7,280 bases of DNA, taken from positions 1 to 7,280 of the forward strand of contig CANCEQ010000154.1 of the NCBI GenBank assembly GCA_947375085.1, given 5' to 3'. How positions within the stretch are numbered: position 1 is the stretch's first letter; every line of letters begins with the position of its first letter. This DNA is from Flavobacteriales bacterium (GTDB taxonomy: Bacteria > Bacteroidota > Bacteroidia > Flavobacteriales > Crocinitomicaceae). A program made the translations under genes and the position numbers. This document shows, one piece after another, positions 1 through 6,839 of the stretch. The notes under the pieces are model-generated. The model saw only the letters and a list, made by a program, of their open reading frames with translations, was not told the origin of the DNA and ran no database searches.

Positions 1-33
1 GACGATTGTTAAACAGGAAAAATATTTAAAAAA

Positions 34-480
34 ATGGAAGTAATTCTTAAAAAAAACGTAGACAAACTTGGTTACAAGGATGAAGTAGTTACGGTAAAAC
101 CTGGTTACGGTCGTAATTTCTTAATCCCTCAAGGATATGCTTTATTAGCTACATCATCTGCTTTAAAAGCGCACACAGAAACAATGAAACAACGTGCTCA
201 CAAAGAAACTAAAATTTTAGCTGAGGCTGAAGCTTTAGCTGCTAAATTGGTTGAGGTTACGTTAACAATCGGTACTAAAGCTGGTGAAAATGGTAAAATA
301 TTTGGATCTGTAAATACAGTTCAAATTTCTGAAGCATTAAAAGCATTAGGTTTTGATATCGATCGTAAATCTTTAAAAATCAAAAATGAGCCAATCAAAG
401 AAGTTGGTTCTTACGAAGTTGAGGCTAACCTTCACAAAGGTGTTAAACCAACTTTCAAATTTGAAGTTGTAGGTGAGTAA
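34..480 (+). CDS. rplI: Ribosomal protein L9 (bL9)
   Basis: Structural protein of the 50S subunit, binding 23S rRNA. The 148-residue product matches the usual L9 length and both domains are visible. The N-terminal rRNA-binding domain (about 1-50) carries the family hallmark with G13, V21-K22-P23-G24-Y25, N28-F29-L30-I31-P32 and G34. A long charged, Ala/Lys/Glu-rich connecting helix follows (about 42-75). The C-terminal domain (about 76-148) contains G84-E-N-G-K-I-F-G-S-V and ends in KFEVVGE. The ATG at 34 is the natural start; a weak purine stretch AGGAAA (15-20) lies 13 bases upstream, a modest RBS as is common in Bacteroidota. In this phylum rplI usually follows rpsF-rpsR; only 33 bases of upstream sequence are present and no frame there can be assigned to rpsR. 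Two-fold codons often end in C (AAC, TTC, ATC, TAC), unlike the neighbouring importer genes, as expected for a highly expressed gene. Identification is secure. Confidence 0.98.
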   Translation: MEVILKKNVDKLGYKDEVVTVKPGYGRNFLIPQGYALLATSSALKAHTETMKQRAHKETKILAEAEALAAKLVEVTLTIGTKAGENGKIFGSVNTVQISEALKALGFDIDRKSLKIKNEPIKEVGSYEVEANLHKGVKPTFKFEVVGE

Positions 481-499
481 TCATCTCTCAAATTATATT

Positions 500-532
500 A
501 AAATGCCTGCTTTTTAAGCGGGCATTTTTTTT
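500..532 (+). terminator. Rho-independent terminator after rplI
   Basis: A 9-bp stem AATGCCTGC (502-510) pairs with GCGGGCATT (518-526) across a 7-base loop, with one U-G wobble, and runs into an 8-base T tract (525-532). It starts about 20 bases after the rplI stop. It isolates the ribosomal operon from the ABC importer genes, so those need their own promoter. Confidence 0.92.
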
Positions 533-580
533 GATACAACTTTCAGAAATCATTTTGTTGTATATCTGAGATGCTAACAT

Positions 581-612
581 CTTGAAGTCATGAAACTAAA
601 TTCCTATCTTTA
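581..612 (+). promoter_or_regulatory. Predicted Bacteroidota-type promoter of the ABC importer operon
   Basis: CTTG at 581-584 followed, after 20 bases, by TATCTTTA at 605-612 closely fits the Bacteroidota sigma-A pattern TTG-N19-21-TAnnTTTG; only the final G of the -7 box is replaced by A. Transcription should begin a few bases past 612, essentially at the ATG at 617. This makes the ATG at 590 unlikely to be in the mRNA. Sequence match only; no transcript data. Confidence 0.55.
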
Positions 613-616
613 CAGA

Positions 617-1714
617 ATGAAATATCTAAAATTGCTGATAGTCTTTTTTTTGTTTTTTTCTTGTTCAACTAAAGATACTGTTCTTGAAGTTGAGAATGGA
701 AACTCTGAAATTAAATATGCGAAAAATTTAGAAATTCGACACAAAGAGAAAAATATATTAATTCATATTTTAAATCCTGAAAATCATCAAATTGAAAAAA
801 GATTTTTTATTCAAAAAAATAATAAATCTTTAATTCCAAAAGGGTATATATTACTAAATCATCCAATAAAATCTATTATTGCTTTGTCAAGTACACAAAT
901 TGGGATGCTTCAAAAATTGAAATCAACTTCTCTAGTTGTTGGTATTTCAAATCATTTATATGTGCATGATCCAGTTATTTTAAAAAAGTATATAGAAGGT
1001 AAAGTAATTGAAATGGGAGAGGAGAGTTCTATCCCGGTAGAATCTATCATTTCTTCAAAAGCCCAAGTTTTAATGTATAGTGGTTTTGGGAAATCATTTC
1101 CGCACGAAGAACAATTGGAAAAATTTGGCACTCATTGCCTAATGAATTACGATTGGAAAGAAGTTCATCCACTTGGTAAAGCAGAATGGATCAAATTATT
1201 TGGTTGTTTAGTTGGAAAGGAGAAAGAAGCAAAATTGTATTTCAAAAAAATTGAAAAAGAATATACTAAACTGAAAAAGTTAGCGTTGAAAGCAAAAAAT
1301 AAACCTTCGGTTTTTAGTGGGAATCTTGTAGGTGATATATGGTTTTCACCTGCTGGCGAAAGTTATAACGCTATACTATTTAAAGATGCACAGAGTAATT
1401 ATGTATATAAAAACTCGTTAGGAACAGGAAGTATAGAGAAAAGTTTTGAGCAAACATTAATAGATAATAAAACAACTGATTTTTGGTTTAATCCTGGAGT
1501 TGTAACAAAAAAAGAACTTTTAGAATTTCAACCGAAATTTGTTCATTTTAAAGCGGTTGAAATGAATAAAGTCTATAGTTATTCTTATTCAGGAAATGAA
1601 TTTTGGGAGAGAAGTTGTATTGAGCCGCATCATGTGTTATCTGATTTAATTCAAATTTTACATCCAGAACTTAGAATTAAAAAGAAATACTATTTTTATA
1701 GAAAATTAAATTAA
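617..1714 (+). CDS. ABC importer substrate-binding lipoprotein (BtuF/FecB-type)
   Basis: Periplasmic binding protein of the PF01497 type that would deliver a metal chelate (siderophore-iron, haem or cobamide) to the permease encoded next. From the ATG at 617 it has 365 residues and starts with a lipoprotein signal: MKYLKL, a hydrophobic stretch, then F-F-S-C with the lipidated Cys at 16. An in-frame ATG at 590 would add nine residues (MKLNSYLYR) before this signal and lies upstream of the predicted transcription start, so 617 is preferred. Lobe 1 contains IKSIIALSSTQIGMLQKL and a conserved-looking VVGISN. A middle segment has HPLGKAEWIKLFG. Lobe 2 contains SPAGESYNAILFKDA, LGTGSIEKSFE and FWFNPG, and the C-terminus has PHHVLSDLIQILHPEL, all familiar from Bacteroidota members of this family. 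The stop is 1 base before the permease start. Substrate cannot be assigned; no Fur-like box or cobalamin riboswitch is seen upstream. Confidence 0.9.
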   Translation: MKYLKLLIVFFLFFSCSTKDTVLEVENGNSEIKYAKNLEIRHKEKNILIHILNPENHQIEKRFFIQKNNKSLIPKGYILLNHPIKSIIALSSTQIGMLQKLKSTSLVVGISNHLYVHDPVILKKYIEGKVIEMGEESSIPVESIISSKAQVLMYSGFGKSFPHEEQLEKFGTHCLMNYDWKEVHPLGKAEWIKLFGCLVGKEKEAKLYFKKIEKEYTKLKKLALKAKNKPSVFSGNLVGDIWFSPAGESYNAILFKDAQSNYVYKNSLGTGSIEKSFEQTLIDNKTTDFWFNPGVVTKKELLEFQPKFVHFKAVEMNKVYSYSYSGNEFWERSCIEPHHVLSDLIQILHPELRIKKKYYFYRKLN

Positions 1715-1715
1715 G

Positions 1716-2708
1716 GTGGGTAGTAAAAATAAAATTCTTTTTTTGATCCTATTTTTATTATTACCAATCGTTGCAATAGTGCATCTTTTTGTAGGTGAAA
1801 TAAATCTATCTTTTTTAGATTTTTATAATTCATTATTCAAGTTTAATAGTTCAAATACAAATCATATTATATTTCAAGAATTCAGGATTCCTCGTTTGAT
1901 AATGGGAATAATAGCTGGTTGTGGTTTGTCAATTGCAGGTTTGTTAATGCAAACAATGTTTAATAACCCATTGGCAGGTCCTTATATACTTGGAATTAAT
2001 TCGGGGTCAAGTTTATTTGTTGCGTTTAGTATAATGACTGGTATTCCATTTTTAACATCAGATATTGGAACGATTTCAAGTGCTTTAATTGGAGCATTTA
2101 TTTTTGGATTAATTATTTTGTCTTTTTCATTTGTTGTACGTTCGCATGTGTCCTTGTTATTGATTGGGATGATGTTAGGTAGTTTCACTAGTGCTTTTGT
2201 TTCTATTCTTCAATCAATGAGTGATCCAAGTCAATTAAAATTATTTACCATGTGGGCAATGGGATCGCTTCAACAAGTAGAAATGAGTCAGATACCATTG
2301 ATAATTAGTTTTTTTATTTTTGGAATTATAGCTACCTTATTCGTGGTAAAACCACTTAATGCATTGGTCTTAGGAGAGAATCAGGCTTTAATGCTCGGTA
2401 TTCAAATCAAATATGTTCGTTTATTTTTAATTATAATTACAGCCATTTTAACGGGGTTAATTACTGCTTTTTGTGGACCTATTGCTTTTGTTGGATTAGC
2501 TGTTCCAAATTTAGTTAAGTTATTATTTAAAACTCAATCTCATAGTGTTTTGCTACTTGGTTGTCTTTTAATTGGAAGTGTTTTTTTATTACTTTGTGAT
2601 ATTTTGGTTCAATTATTAGAAAGTACCGTGCATATACCAATTAATGCCTTAACTTCTATAATTGGGGCTCCTTTTGTAATTGTCATTGTCTTAAAACGTT
2701 TAGCATGA
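1716..2708 (+). CDS. FecCD/BtuC-family ABC importer permease
   Basis: Inner-membrane permease of a type II ABC importer, expected to act as a homodimer with about ten helices per subunit. The 330 residues are almost entirely hydrophobic. Family landmarks are F56-R-I-P-R-L; the segment around 68-98 with G-L-S-I-A-G-L-L-M-Q-T, NNPLAGPYILG and NSGS; the cytoplasmic coupling segment GENQALMLGI (220-229); GPIAFVGLAVPNLVKLL (254-270); and the C-terminal IPINALTSIIGAPF (307-320). The usual VPH motif is VPN here, a conservative change. The start is a GTG, because no ATG occurs before about residue 63 and the first helix (about 7-27) would be lost with a later start. It begins one base after the upstream stop, and its own stop overlaps the ATPase start (ATGA, 2705-2708), indicating translational coupling. 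Transported substrate is unknown. Confidence 0.93.
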   Translation: MGSKNKILFLILFLLLPIVAIVHLFVGEINLSFLDFYNSLFKFNSSNTNHIIFQEFRIPRLIMGIIAGCGLSIAGLLMQTMFNNPLAGPYILGINSGSSLFVAFSIMTGIPFLTSDIGTISSALIGAFIFGLIILSFSFVVRSHVSLLLIGMMLGSFTSAFVSILQSMSDPSQLKLFTMWAMGSLQQVEMSQIPLIISFFIFGIIATLFVVKPLNALVLGENQALMLGIQIKYVRLFLIIITAILTGLITAFCGPIAFVGLAVPNLVKLLFKTQSHSVLLLGCLLIGSVFLLLCDILVQLLESTVHIPINALTSIIGAPFVIVIVLKRLA

Positions 2709-3412
2709 TTCAATTAAAGGAAATAGAGATAGGGTATAAGTCAATTCTTTTTACGATTGAAAATATTCAATTAAAAAAAGGAAAGGTATATGCATTAATC
2801 GGAGCAAATGGAGCTGGAAAAACTACTTTATTACAATCTATAATAGGATTAATACATCCGTTTAAAGGTCTTATTCAAATAAATTCACGATCTATTACTT
2901 CTTTTGATAGAGTCGAAAAAGCCAAAACAATTTCATTTGTTGGTTCTAAGTTTGATGGCGTAGATTTTTTAAAGGTGAGAGATTATGTTAATCTCGGTCG
3001 TTCTCCTTATACAAATGCTTTTGGAAGATTGGTTGAGAAAGATCATTCAATTGTATCTGAAGCAATTAACTTGCTTCAGATTGAATCTTTGAGTGGTAAA
3101 TTCACTACAGAATTAAGTGATGGAGAACGTCAATTGACAGCAATAGCTAGAGCGATTGCACAGCAGACAGATATTATTATACTTGATGAGCCAACTGCTT
3201 TTTTAGATTACGCAAATCGAAAAAAAGTAATGGAAATAATGAAAAAAATTGCCACTGAATTAAATAAGTGCATCATCGTTTCATCACACGATTTAGAATT
3301 GTGTTTAGAGTCAGAAGTGGAATTATTAGTTGTAAATAAAGAATTAAAACAATTAGTTTTGTATCCATCTAACTCAATTACGAAAGAAAAATTGATTTCA
3401 ATTGGTTTCTGA
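2705..3412 (+). CDS. ABC importer ATP-binding protein (FecE/BtuD-type)
   Basis: Cytoplasmic ATPase that powers the adjacent permease. The 235 residues are close to, if slightly short of, the typical 250-260. Walker A is GANGAGKT at 33-40, the signature is L137-S-D-G-E-R-Q, Walker B is IIILDEP ending at 163 with catalytic E162, the D-loop is AFLD (165-168), and the switch His is H195 in SSHDLE. LGRSPYT (97-103) matches the post-Q-loop segment of siderophore/B12 importer ATPases. Two deviations are visible. The signature has Asp in place of the second motif position's usual Gly (LSDGE rather than LSGGE), and the Q-loop Gln is replaced by Ser81 when aligned to the FecE pattern; both appear to occur in Bacteroidota relatives (from memory). 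It overlaps the permease by 4 bases and is the last gene of the operon. No convincing terminator follows; the convergent yifB stop is 15 bases away. Confidence 0.95.
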   Translation: MIQLKEIEIGYKSILFTIENIQLKKGKVYALIGANGAGKTTLLQSIIGLIHPFKGLIQINSRSITSFDRVEKAKTISFVGSKFDGVDFLKVRDYVNLGRSPYTNAFGRLVEKDHSIVSEAINLLQIESLSGKFTTELSDGERQLTAIARAIAQQTDIIILDEPTAFLDYANRKKVMEIMKKIATELNKCIIVSSHDLELCLESEVELLVVNKELKQLVLYPSNSITKEKLISIGF

Positions 3413-3427
3413 AATTAAAAACAACTT

Positions 3428-4966
3428 TTATCCCGCCCAATTTTCTCTATCTAAACTTCTGAATTGAATTGCTTCTGCTAAATGCATCGCTTCGATATCT
3501 TCTGATTTTTCTAAGTCTGCTATTGTTCTAGCTACTTTAAGTATTCGATCGTAAGCTCTTGCTGAAAGCCCTAATCGATCCATAGCGTTTCTTAAGATAA
3601 GTCCGCCCGCTTCATTAATTTTACAGAATTTTTGGATGTCTTTACTTTCCATTTGAGCATTGCAATGAATTCCTTTTTTTGATTCGTATCTTTTTTCTTG
3701 AATCATTCTTGTTTCAATGACTCTTTTTCTGATTTCCGAACTACCTTCTTCAGGTTGATGATGTGCTAGTTCATCATAACTTACTGGAGTGACTTCAACA
3801 TGTAAATCTATTCTGTCTAGTAGAGGCCCAGAGATACGATTTAAATATTTTTGTACAATTCCTGGTCCACAAACACATTCTTTTTCAGGATGATTGTAGT
3901 ATCCACACGGACAAGGATTCATAGCTGCAATTAGCATAAAACCAGCAGGGAAATCAACTGAGAATCTTGCTCTAGAAATAGTTACATTTCTATCTTCAAG
4001 TGGTTGACGCATCACTTCTAATACCGTTCGTTTGTACTCAGGTAATTCATCTAGAAACAATACGCCATTATGAGCTAAAGAAATTTCACCAGGTTGAGGA
4101 TATCCACCACCACCGACTAAAGCTACATCAGAAATGGTGTGATGCGGTTTTCTAAATGGACGTTGAGTAATAAGTCCATTGTCTTTTCCTGTTTTTCCGG
4201 CAACACTATGAATTTTAGTAGTTTCTAATGATTCTTCGAGTGTCATTGGAGGTAAAACAGTTGGTAATCTTTTGGCTAACATTGATTTACCAGAACCTGG
4301 AGGTCCAATTAAAATTACATTGTGTCCACCTGAAGCTGCTATTTCAAAAGCTCTTTTAATATTTTGTTGGCCTTTAACGTCTTTAAAATCAACTTCGAAT
4401 TCATTTAATTTTTGTTCAAATTCTTTTTCAATATCGACAATAGTAACTTGAACATCTTTTTTGTAATTTAAGAAGTTGACTACCTCTTCAAGTGATGACA
4501 TACCGTAAATAGATAATCCATCCACAACTGCAGCTTCAATCGCATTCTCTTTCGGTAGAATAATTCCTTTAAATCCTTCCTTTTTTGCTTGTATCGCAAT
4601 AGGTAGTATTCCTTTTAACGGATTGAGTGTGCCATCTAAAGAAAGTTCTCCTAGAATTATATAATCGTTTAAGCGATCGATTAATACTTGTTCACTTGCA
4701 GCTAAAATTCCAATAGCTATAGGTAAATCAAAAGTTGATCCTTCTTTTCTAATATCAGCAGGAGCCATATTAACGGTAATTTCTTTACCAGGAAATTTTA
4801 AATCATTGTTTTTGAATGCTGCTTTTATTCGTTGTTGACTTTCTTTTACTGCACTGTCAGGTAATCCGACTAATAAAAAGTTAACTCCATTTCCAATATT
4901 GACTTCGACTGTGATGGTTGTAGCATCGATTCCGAAAACCGCACTACCATAGGTTTTTACAAACAT
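3428..4966 (-). CDS. yifB: YifB/ComM family Mg-chelatase-like AAA+ ATPase
   Basis: Full-length (512 aa) member of the YifB/ComM family. ComM homologues act as hexameric branch-migration helicases that help integrate foreign DNA during natural transformation; whether this organism is competent is not shown here. The N-terminal ChlI-like domain (about 1-170) contains [11 protein letters not shown], the [11 protein letters not shown] segment and [10 protein letters not shown]. The AAA+ core has Walker A GPPGSGKS (221-228), the KPHHTISD segment (273-280), Walker B VLFLDE (302-307), sensor 1 AAMNPCPCG (347-355) and the arginine-finger region LLDRIDL (R385). The C-terminal domain holds a sensor-2-like [15 protein letters not shown] with R470. 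Cys352, 354, 364 and 366 form a CxC...CxC cluster typical of the family and possibly metal-binding. The ATG complements 4964-4966; no strong RBS is seen. It is convergent with the ABC importer and divergent from the OmpA-family gene. No defect is visible. Confidence 0.96.
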   Translation of the reverse strand: MFVKTYGSAVFGIDATTITVEVNIGNGVNFLLVGLPDSAVKESQQRIKAAFKNNDLKFPGKEITVNMAPADIRKEGSTFDLPIAIGILAASEQVLIDRLNDYIILGELSLDGTLNPLKGILPIAIQAKKEGFKGIILPKENAIEAAVVDGLSIYGMSSLEEVVNFLNYKKDVQVTIVDIEKEFEQKLNEFEVDFKDVKGQQNIKRAFEIAASGGHNVILIGPPGSGKSMLAKRLPTVLPPMTLEESLETTKIHSVAGKTGKDNGLITQRPFRKPHHTISDVALVGGGGYPQPGEISLAHNGVLFLDELPEYKRTVLEVMRQPLEDRNVTISRARFSVDFPAGFMLIAAMNPCPCGYYNHPEKECVCGPGIVQKYLNRISGPLLDRIDLHVEVTPVSYDELAHHQPEEGSSEIRKRVIETRMIQEKRYESKKGIHCNAQMESKDIQKFCKINEAGGLILRNAMDRLGLSARAYDRILKVARTIADLEKSEDIEAMHLAEAIQFRSLDRENWAG

Positions 4967-5190
4967 TTATAAAGTGTTTTTTAAGTTTACTTTATTGAAT
5001 TTAGTCAAATAGTTGATATTCAACAATACTAATGCTATTTTATTTTAGTTTTTTTAGATACTATTTTAAGTTATTGATTACATTAGTGATATTGACTTTA
5101 AAATATTTATTTTAAGATAGTTCTGTCATCTGTACTTCTAATTTATTAGATTTGTTAATTATTAATAATAAACTACAAATTACATATTTT
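4967..5190. other. AT-rich divergent intergenic region between yifB and the OmpA-family gene
   Basis: These 224 bases contain no plausible gene. They are very AT-rich, with recurring TATTTTAAG-type words (5062-5070, 5108-5116) that look like low-complexity sequence. The + strand promoter of the OmpA-family gene is recognisable near the right end. No TAnnTTTG match was found for yifB on the - strand, although a TTGA-N6-TCAA dyad (4995-5008) and a second short dyad GTTGA-TAT-TCAAC (5012-5024) lie where its regulatory region should be. Confidence 0.6.
5123..5154 (+). promoter_or_regulatory. Predicted Bacteroidota-type promoter of the OmpA-family gene
   Basis: TAGATTTG at 5147-5154 is an exact match to the Bacteroidota -7 element TAnnTTTG. 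A partial -33 element (CTG at 5123-5125) lies 21 bases upstream. Transcription would begin around 5160, giving a leader of about 30 bases before the ATG at 5191. The element overlaps an in-frame TTG at 5152, which argues against that TTG being the start codon. Confidence 0.55.
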
Positions 5191-6687
5191 ATGAATAAAA
5201 AAGTCACCTTATTTTTTTTCTTTCTTTTTAGTTTTTCAATAGTTTATTCACAAGGCTGGGTAACTTCTGTTCCTTTAAAATTAAAAGAACAGGTAAATTC
5301 GGTTTATAATGATGTATCTCCACTTTTTTATGTAGATAGTACAACTTTATATTTTACTAGAAGTGCAGATGGAAATCAATACAAAGGTTATTTTAATCAA
5401 GATATTTGGATTTCTAAACAAGAGAAATTAGGTGTTTGGTCTGAAGCAGTTCCTGTAAAAGAATTGAATAATCCGTTTAATAATTCAGTTTTAGGATTTA
5501 ATATGACTGGAGATAGAGTGTATCTATTAGATTCATATCATAAAAAAAATTATGTTGATGGAATTGCGATTTCAGAAAAAGTTGATGGAAAATGGACCAC
5601 TCCAAAGCATTCACCGATTGAAGGATTGAAAATTGAAGAAGACTTTTGTGGGTTTACAATTAATAAAGAAGAGAATGTTTTGTTGATGTCTTATAAAGGT
5701 CCATTAACCTTAGGTCAAGAAGATTTGTATGTTAGTTTTAAACAAGAGAAAGACAATTGGTCAGCTCCTGTACATTTAGGAGAAACAATTAATTCATCAG
5801 GATTTGAGATTAGTCCTTTTTTGACTTACAACTCGGATACATTATATTTTTCATCAGATGGAAGAGGAGGATTTGGTGGAGCAGATATCTTTTTTTCTGT
5901 TCGTTTAGATGATTCTTGGCAAAATTGGTCAATACCTAAAAATTTAGGGGGAACAATTAATTCAAAAGGATTTGATGCTTATTTACACTCAATAGGAAAT
6001 CGTGTTTTCTGGTGTTCAGATAAAGATATGGCTGGAAATGAAGACATTTATTATGTTCAAAAAGTGAAGCCTCCAAAATTAAAAGTAGATGTAAAAGAAT
6101 CAAAGGCCACTTCTGTATTTAAAGGTACGGATGGTAAAGTAGCAATATCTGTTGAAGGAGGAGTGGAACCTTATACTTATAAATGGTCGAATGGTTCTAC
6201 TGAAAAAGATTTATCAAATGTTCCAGATGGTGAATACACAGTTGTGGTTACAGATGCTGTAGATCAAGAGATTACTTTGAAAGCTGTAGTTTCAACCCCT
6301 AAATTAGAAGTTGGAAAAAACATTGCTGTATTTTTTGATCCCCCAGTTGTATTATATTATGGATTGGAAAAGTCAGACTTAACCGAGGCAAGTAAAAAAT
6401 CGCTAGATAGAGTCATTTCTGTTTTAAATAATAATCCTAATATTAAATTAGAAGTTAGGTCATATACTGACTGCAGTGGAGATCTTAATTATAATATGGA
6501 ATTGTCAAAATTAAGGGCAGCGACAACTGTAGACTATTTACAAAGTAGAATTGTAAATCCAGATAGAATCAGTGGACAAGGTTTTGGAGAAACGATGTTA
6601 GTAGTAAAATGTAATTGTGATAAAGAAGAATGTACAGAAGAAAATCATAAAAAGAATAGAAGAACAGAATTTGTAATTCTTAAGTAA
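5191..6687 (+). CDS. Secreted PD40/SprB-repeat/OmpA-family envelope protein
   Basis: Probable periplasmic or outer-membrane-associated protein anchored to peptidoglycan by its OmpA domain. From the ATG at 5191 it has 498 residues. An in-frame TTG at 5152 would add 13 residues before the signal peptide and falls inside the predicted promoter, so it is rejected. A signal peptide (MNKKVTLFFFF...IVYS, about 1-20) comes first. Next is a PD40/WD40-like propeller region (about 40-290) with repeated blades such as DVSPLFYVDSTTLYFTRS (41-58) and ISPFLTYNSDTLYFSSDG (207-224), followed by GGADIF. One SprB-type repeat covers about 312-356 (GTDGKVAISVEGGVEPYTY, WSNGST, DGEYTVVVTDA). The OmpA C-terminal domain (about 385-498) has Y425-T-D427, N434, LSKLRA with R442, and NRRTEF near the end. 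D427 and R442 are the expected diaminopimelate-contacting residues. A Cys-rich loop (C474, C476, C481) is common in Bacteroidota OmpA domains. The architecture recalls proteins linked to gliding and type IX secretion such as PorE, but its specific role is unknown. It is monocistronic between its promoter and a terminator. Confidence 0.9.
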   Translation: MNKKVTLFFFFLFSFSIVYSQGWVTSVPLKLKEQVNSVYNDVSPLFYVDSTTLYFTRSADGNQYKGYFNQDIWISKQEKLGVWSEAVPVKELNNPFNNSVLGFNMTGDRVYLLDSYHKKNYVDGIAISEKVDGKWTTPKHSPIEGLKIEEDFCGFTINKEENVLLMSYKGPLTLGQEDLYVSFKQEKDNWSAPVHLGETINSSGFEISPFLTYNSDTLYFSSDGRGGFGGADIFFSVRLDDSWQNWSIPKNLGGTINSKGFDAYLHSIGNRVFWCSDKDMAGNEDIYYVQKVKPPKLKVDVKESKATSVFKGTDGKVAISVEGGVEPYTYKWSNGSTEKDLSNVPDGEYTVVVTDAVDQEITLKAVVSTPKLEVGKNIAVFFDPPVVLYYGLEKSDLTEASKKSLDRVISVLNNNPNIKLEVRSYTDCSGDLNYNMELSKLRAATTVDYLQSRIVNPDRISGQGFGETMLVVKCNCDKEECTEENHKKNRRTEFVILK

Positions 6688-6706
6688 TAATAGTTGAATT
6701 AAAATT

Positions 6707-6744
6707 AAAAGCTTGATTTGGTTAATCTGAATCAAGCTTTTTTT
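6707..6744 (+). terminator. Rho-independent terminator after the OmpA-family gene
   Basis: A perfect 12-bp stem AAAAGCTTGATT (6707-6718) and AATCAAGCTTTT (6730-6741) with an 11-base loop ends in a T tract (6738-6744). It begins about 20 bases after the stop codon. The A run on the left arm gives it some potential to act on the opposite strand as well. Confidence 0.92.
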
Positions 6745-6839
6745 ATACACTATATTTCTCTTAAACTATATAACTTACTATCAATGGAGTTTTTCATTGA
6801 TTTCACATTATCTACTATTAATGATAGAGTTCGTTGTTT
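6745..6839. other. Non-coding AT-rich spacer before the repeat array
   Basis: No gene is visible. A small dyad ATCAATG (6780-6786) and CATTGAT (6795-6801) with an 8-base loop could form a weak hairpin, but it has no T tract. The segment 6820-6839 (AATGATAGAGTTCGTTGTTT) loosely resembles the spacer part of the following repeat and could be a fifth, badly decayed copy. Confidence 0.4.

Noticed and set aside
1..33. Possible tail of an upstream gene such as rpsR
   Set aside because: Three frames contain stops near the rplI start and the fragment is too short to match any protein end, so no partial gene is claimed.
534..563. 7-bp inverted repeat ATACAAC / GTTGTAT with a 16-base spacer
   Set aside because: It is short and AT-rich with a long loop. 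It could be an operator, but nothing ties it to a known regulator and it does not resemble a Fur box or riboswitch.
590..616. Upstream ATG start for the substrate-binding protein
   Set aside because: It adds nine polar/aromatic residues before a textbook lipoprotein signal and lies within the predicted promoter; the ATG at 617 is better.
1982..2188. 68-aa - strand open frame
   Set aside because: It lies entirely inside the permease gene, antisense to a conserved FecCD segment, with no start signal or recognisable product.
3395..3415. ATTTCA / TGAAAT hairpin over the ATPase stop as a terminator
   Set aside because: It has only six AT-rich pairs with a 9-base loop and no T tract.
5152..5190. 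TTG start for the OmpA-family protein
   Set aside because: The TTG overlaps the TAGATTTG promoter element and would add 13 residues before the signal peptide; the ATG at 5191 gives a normal signal sequence.
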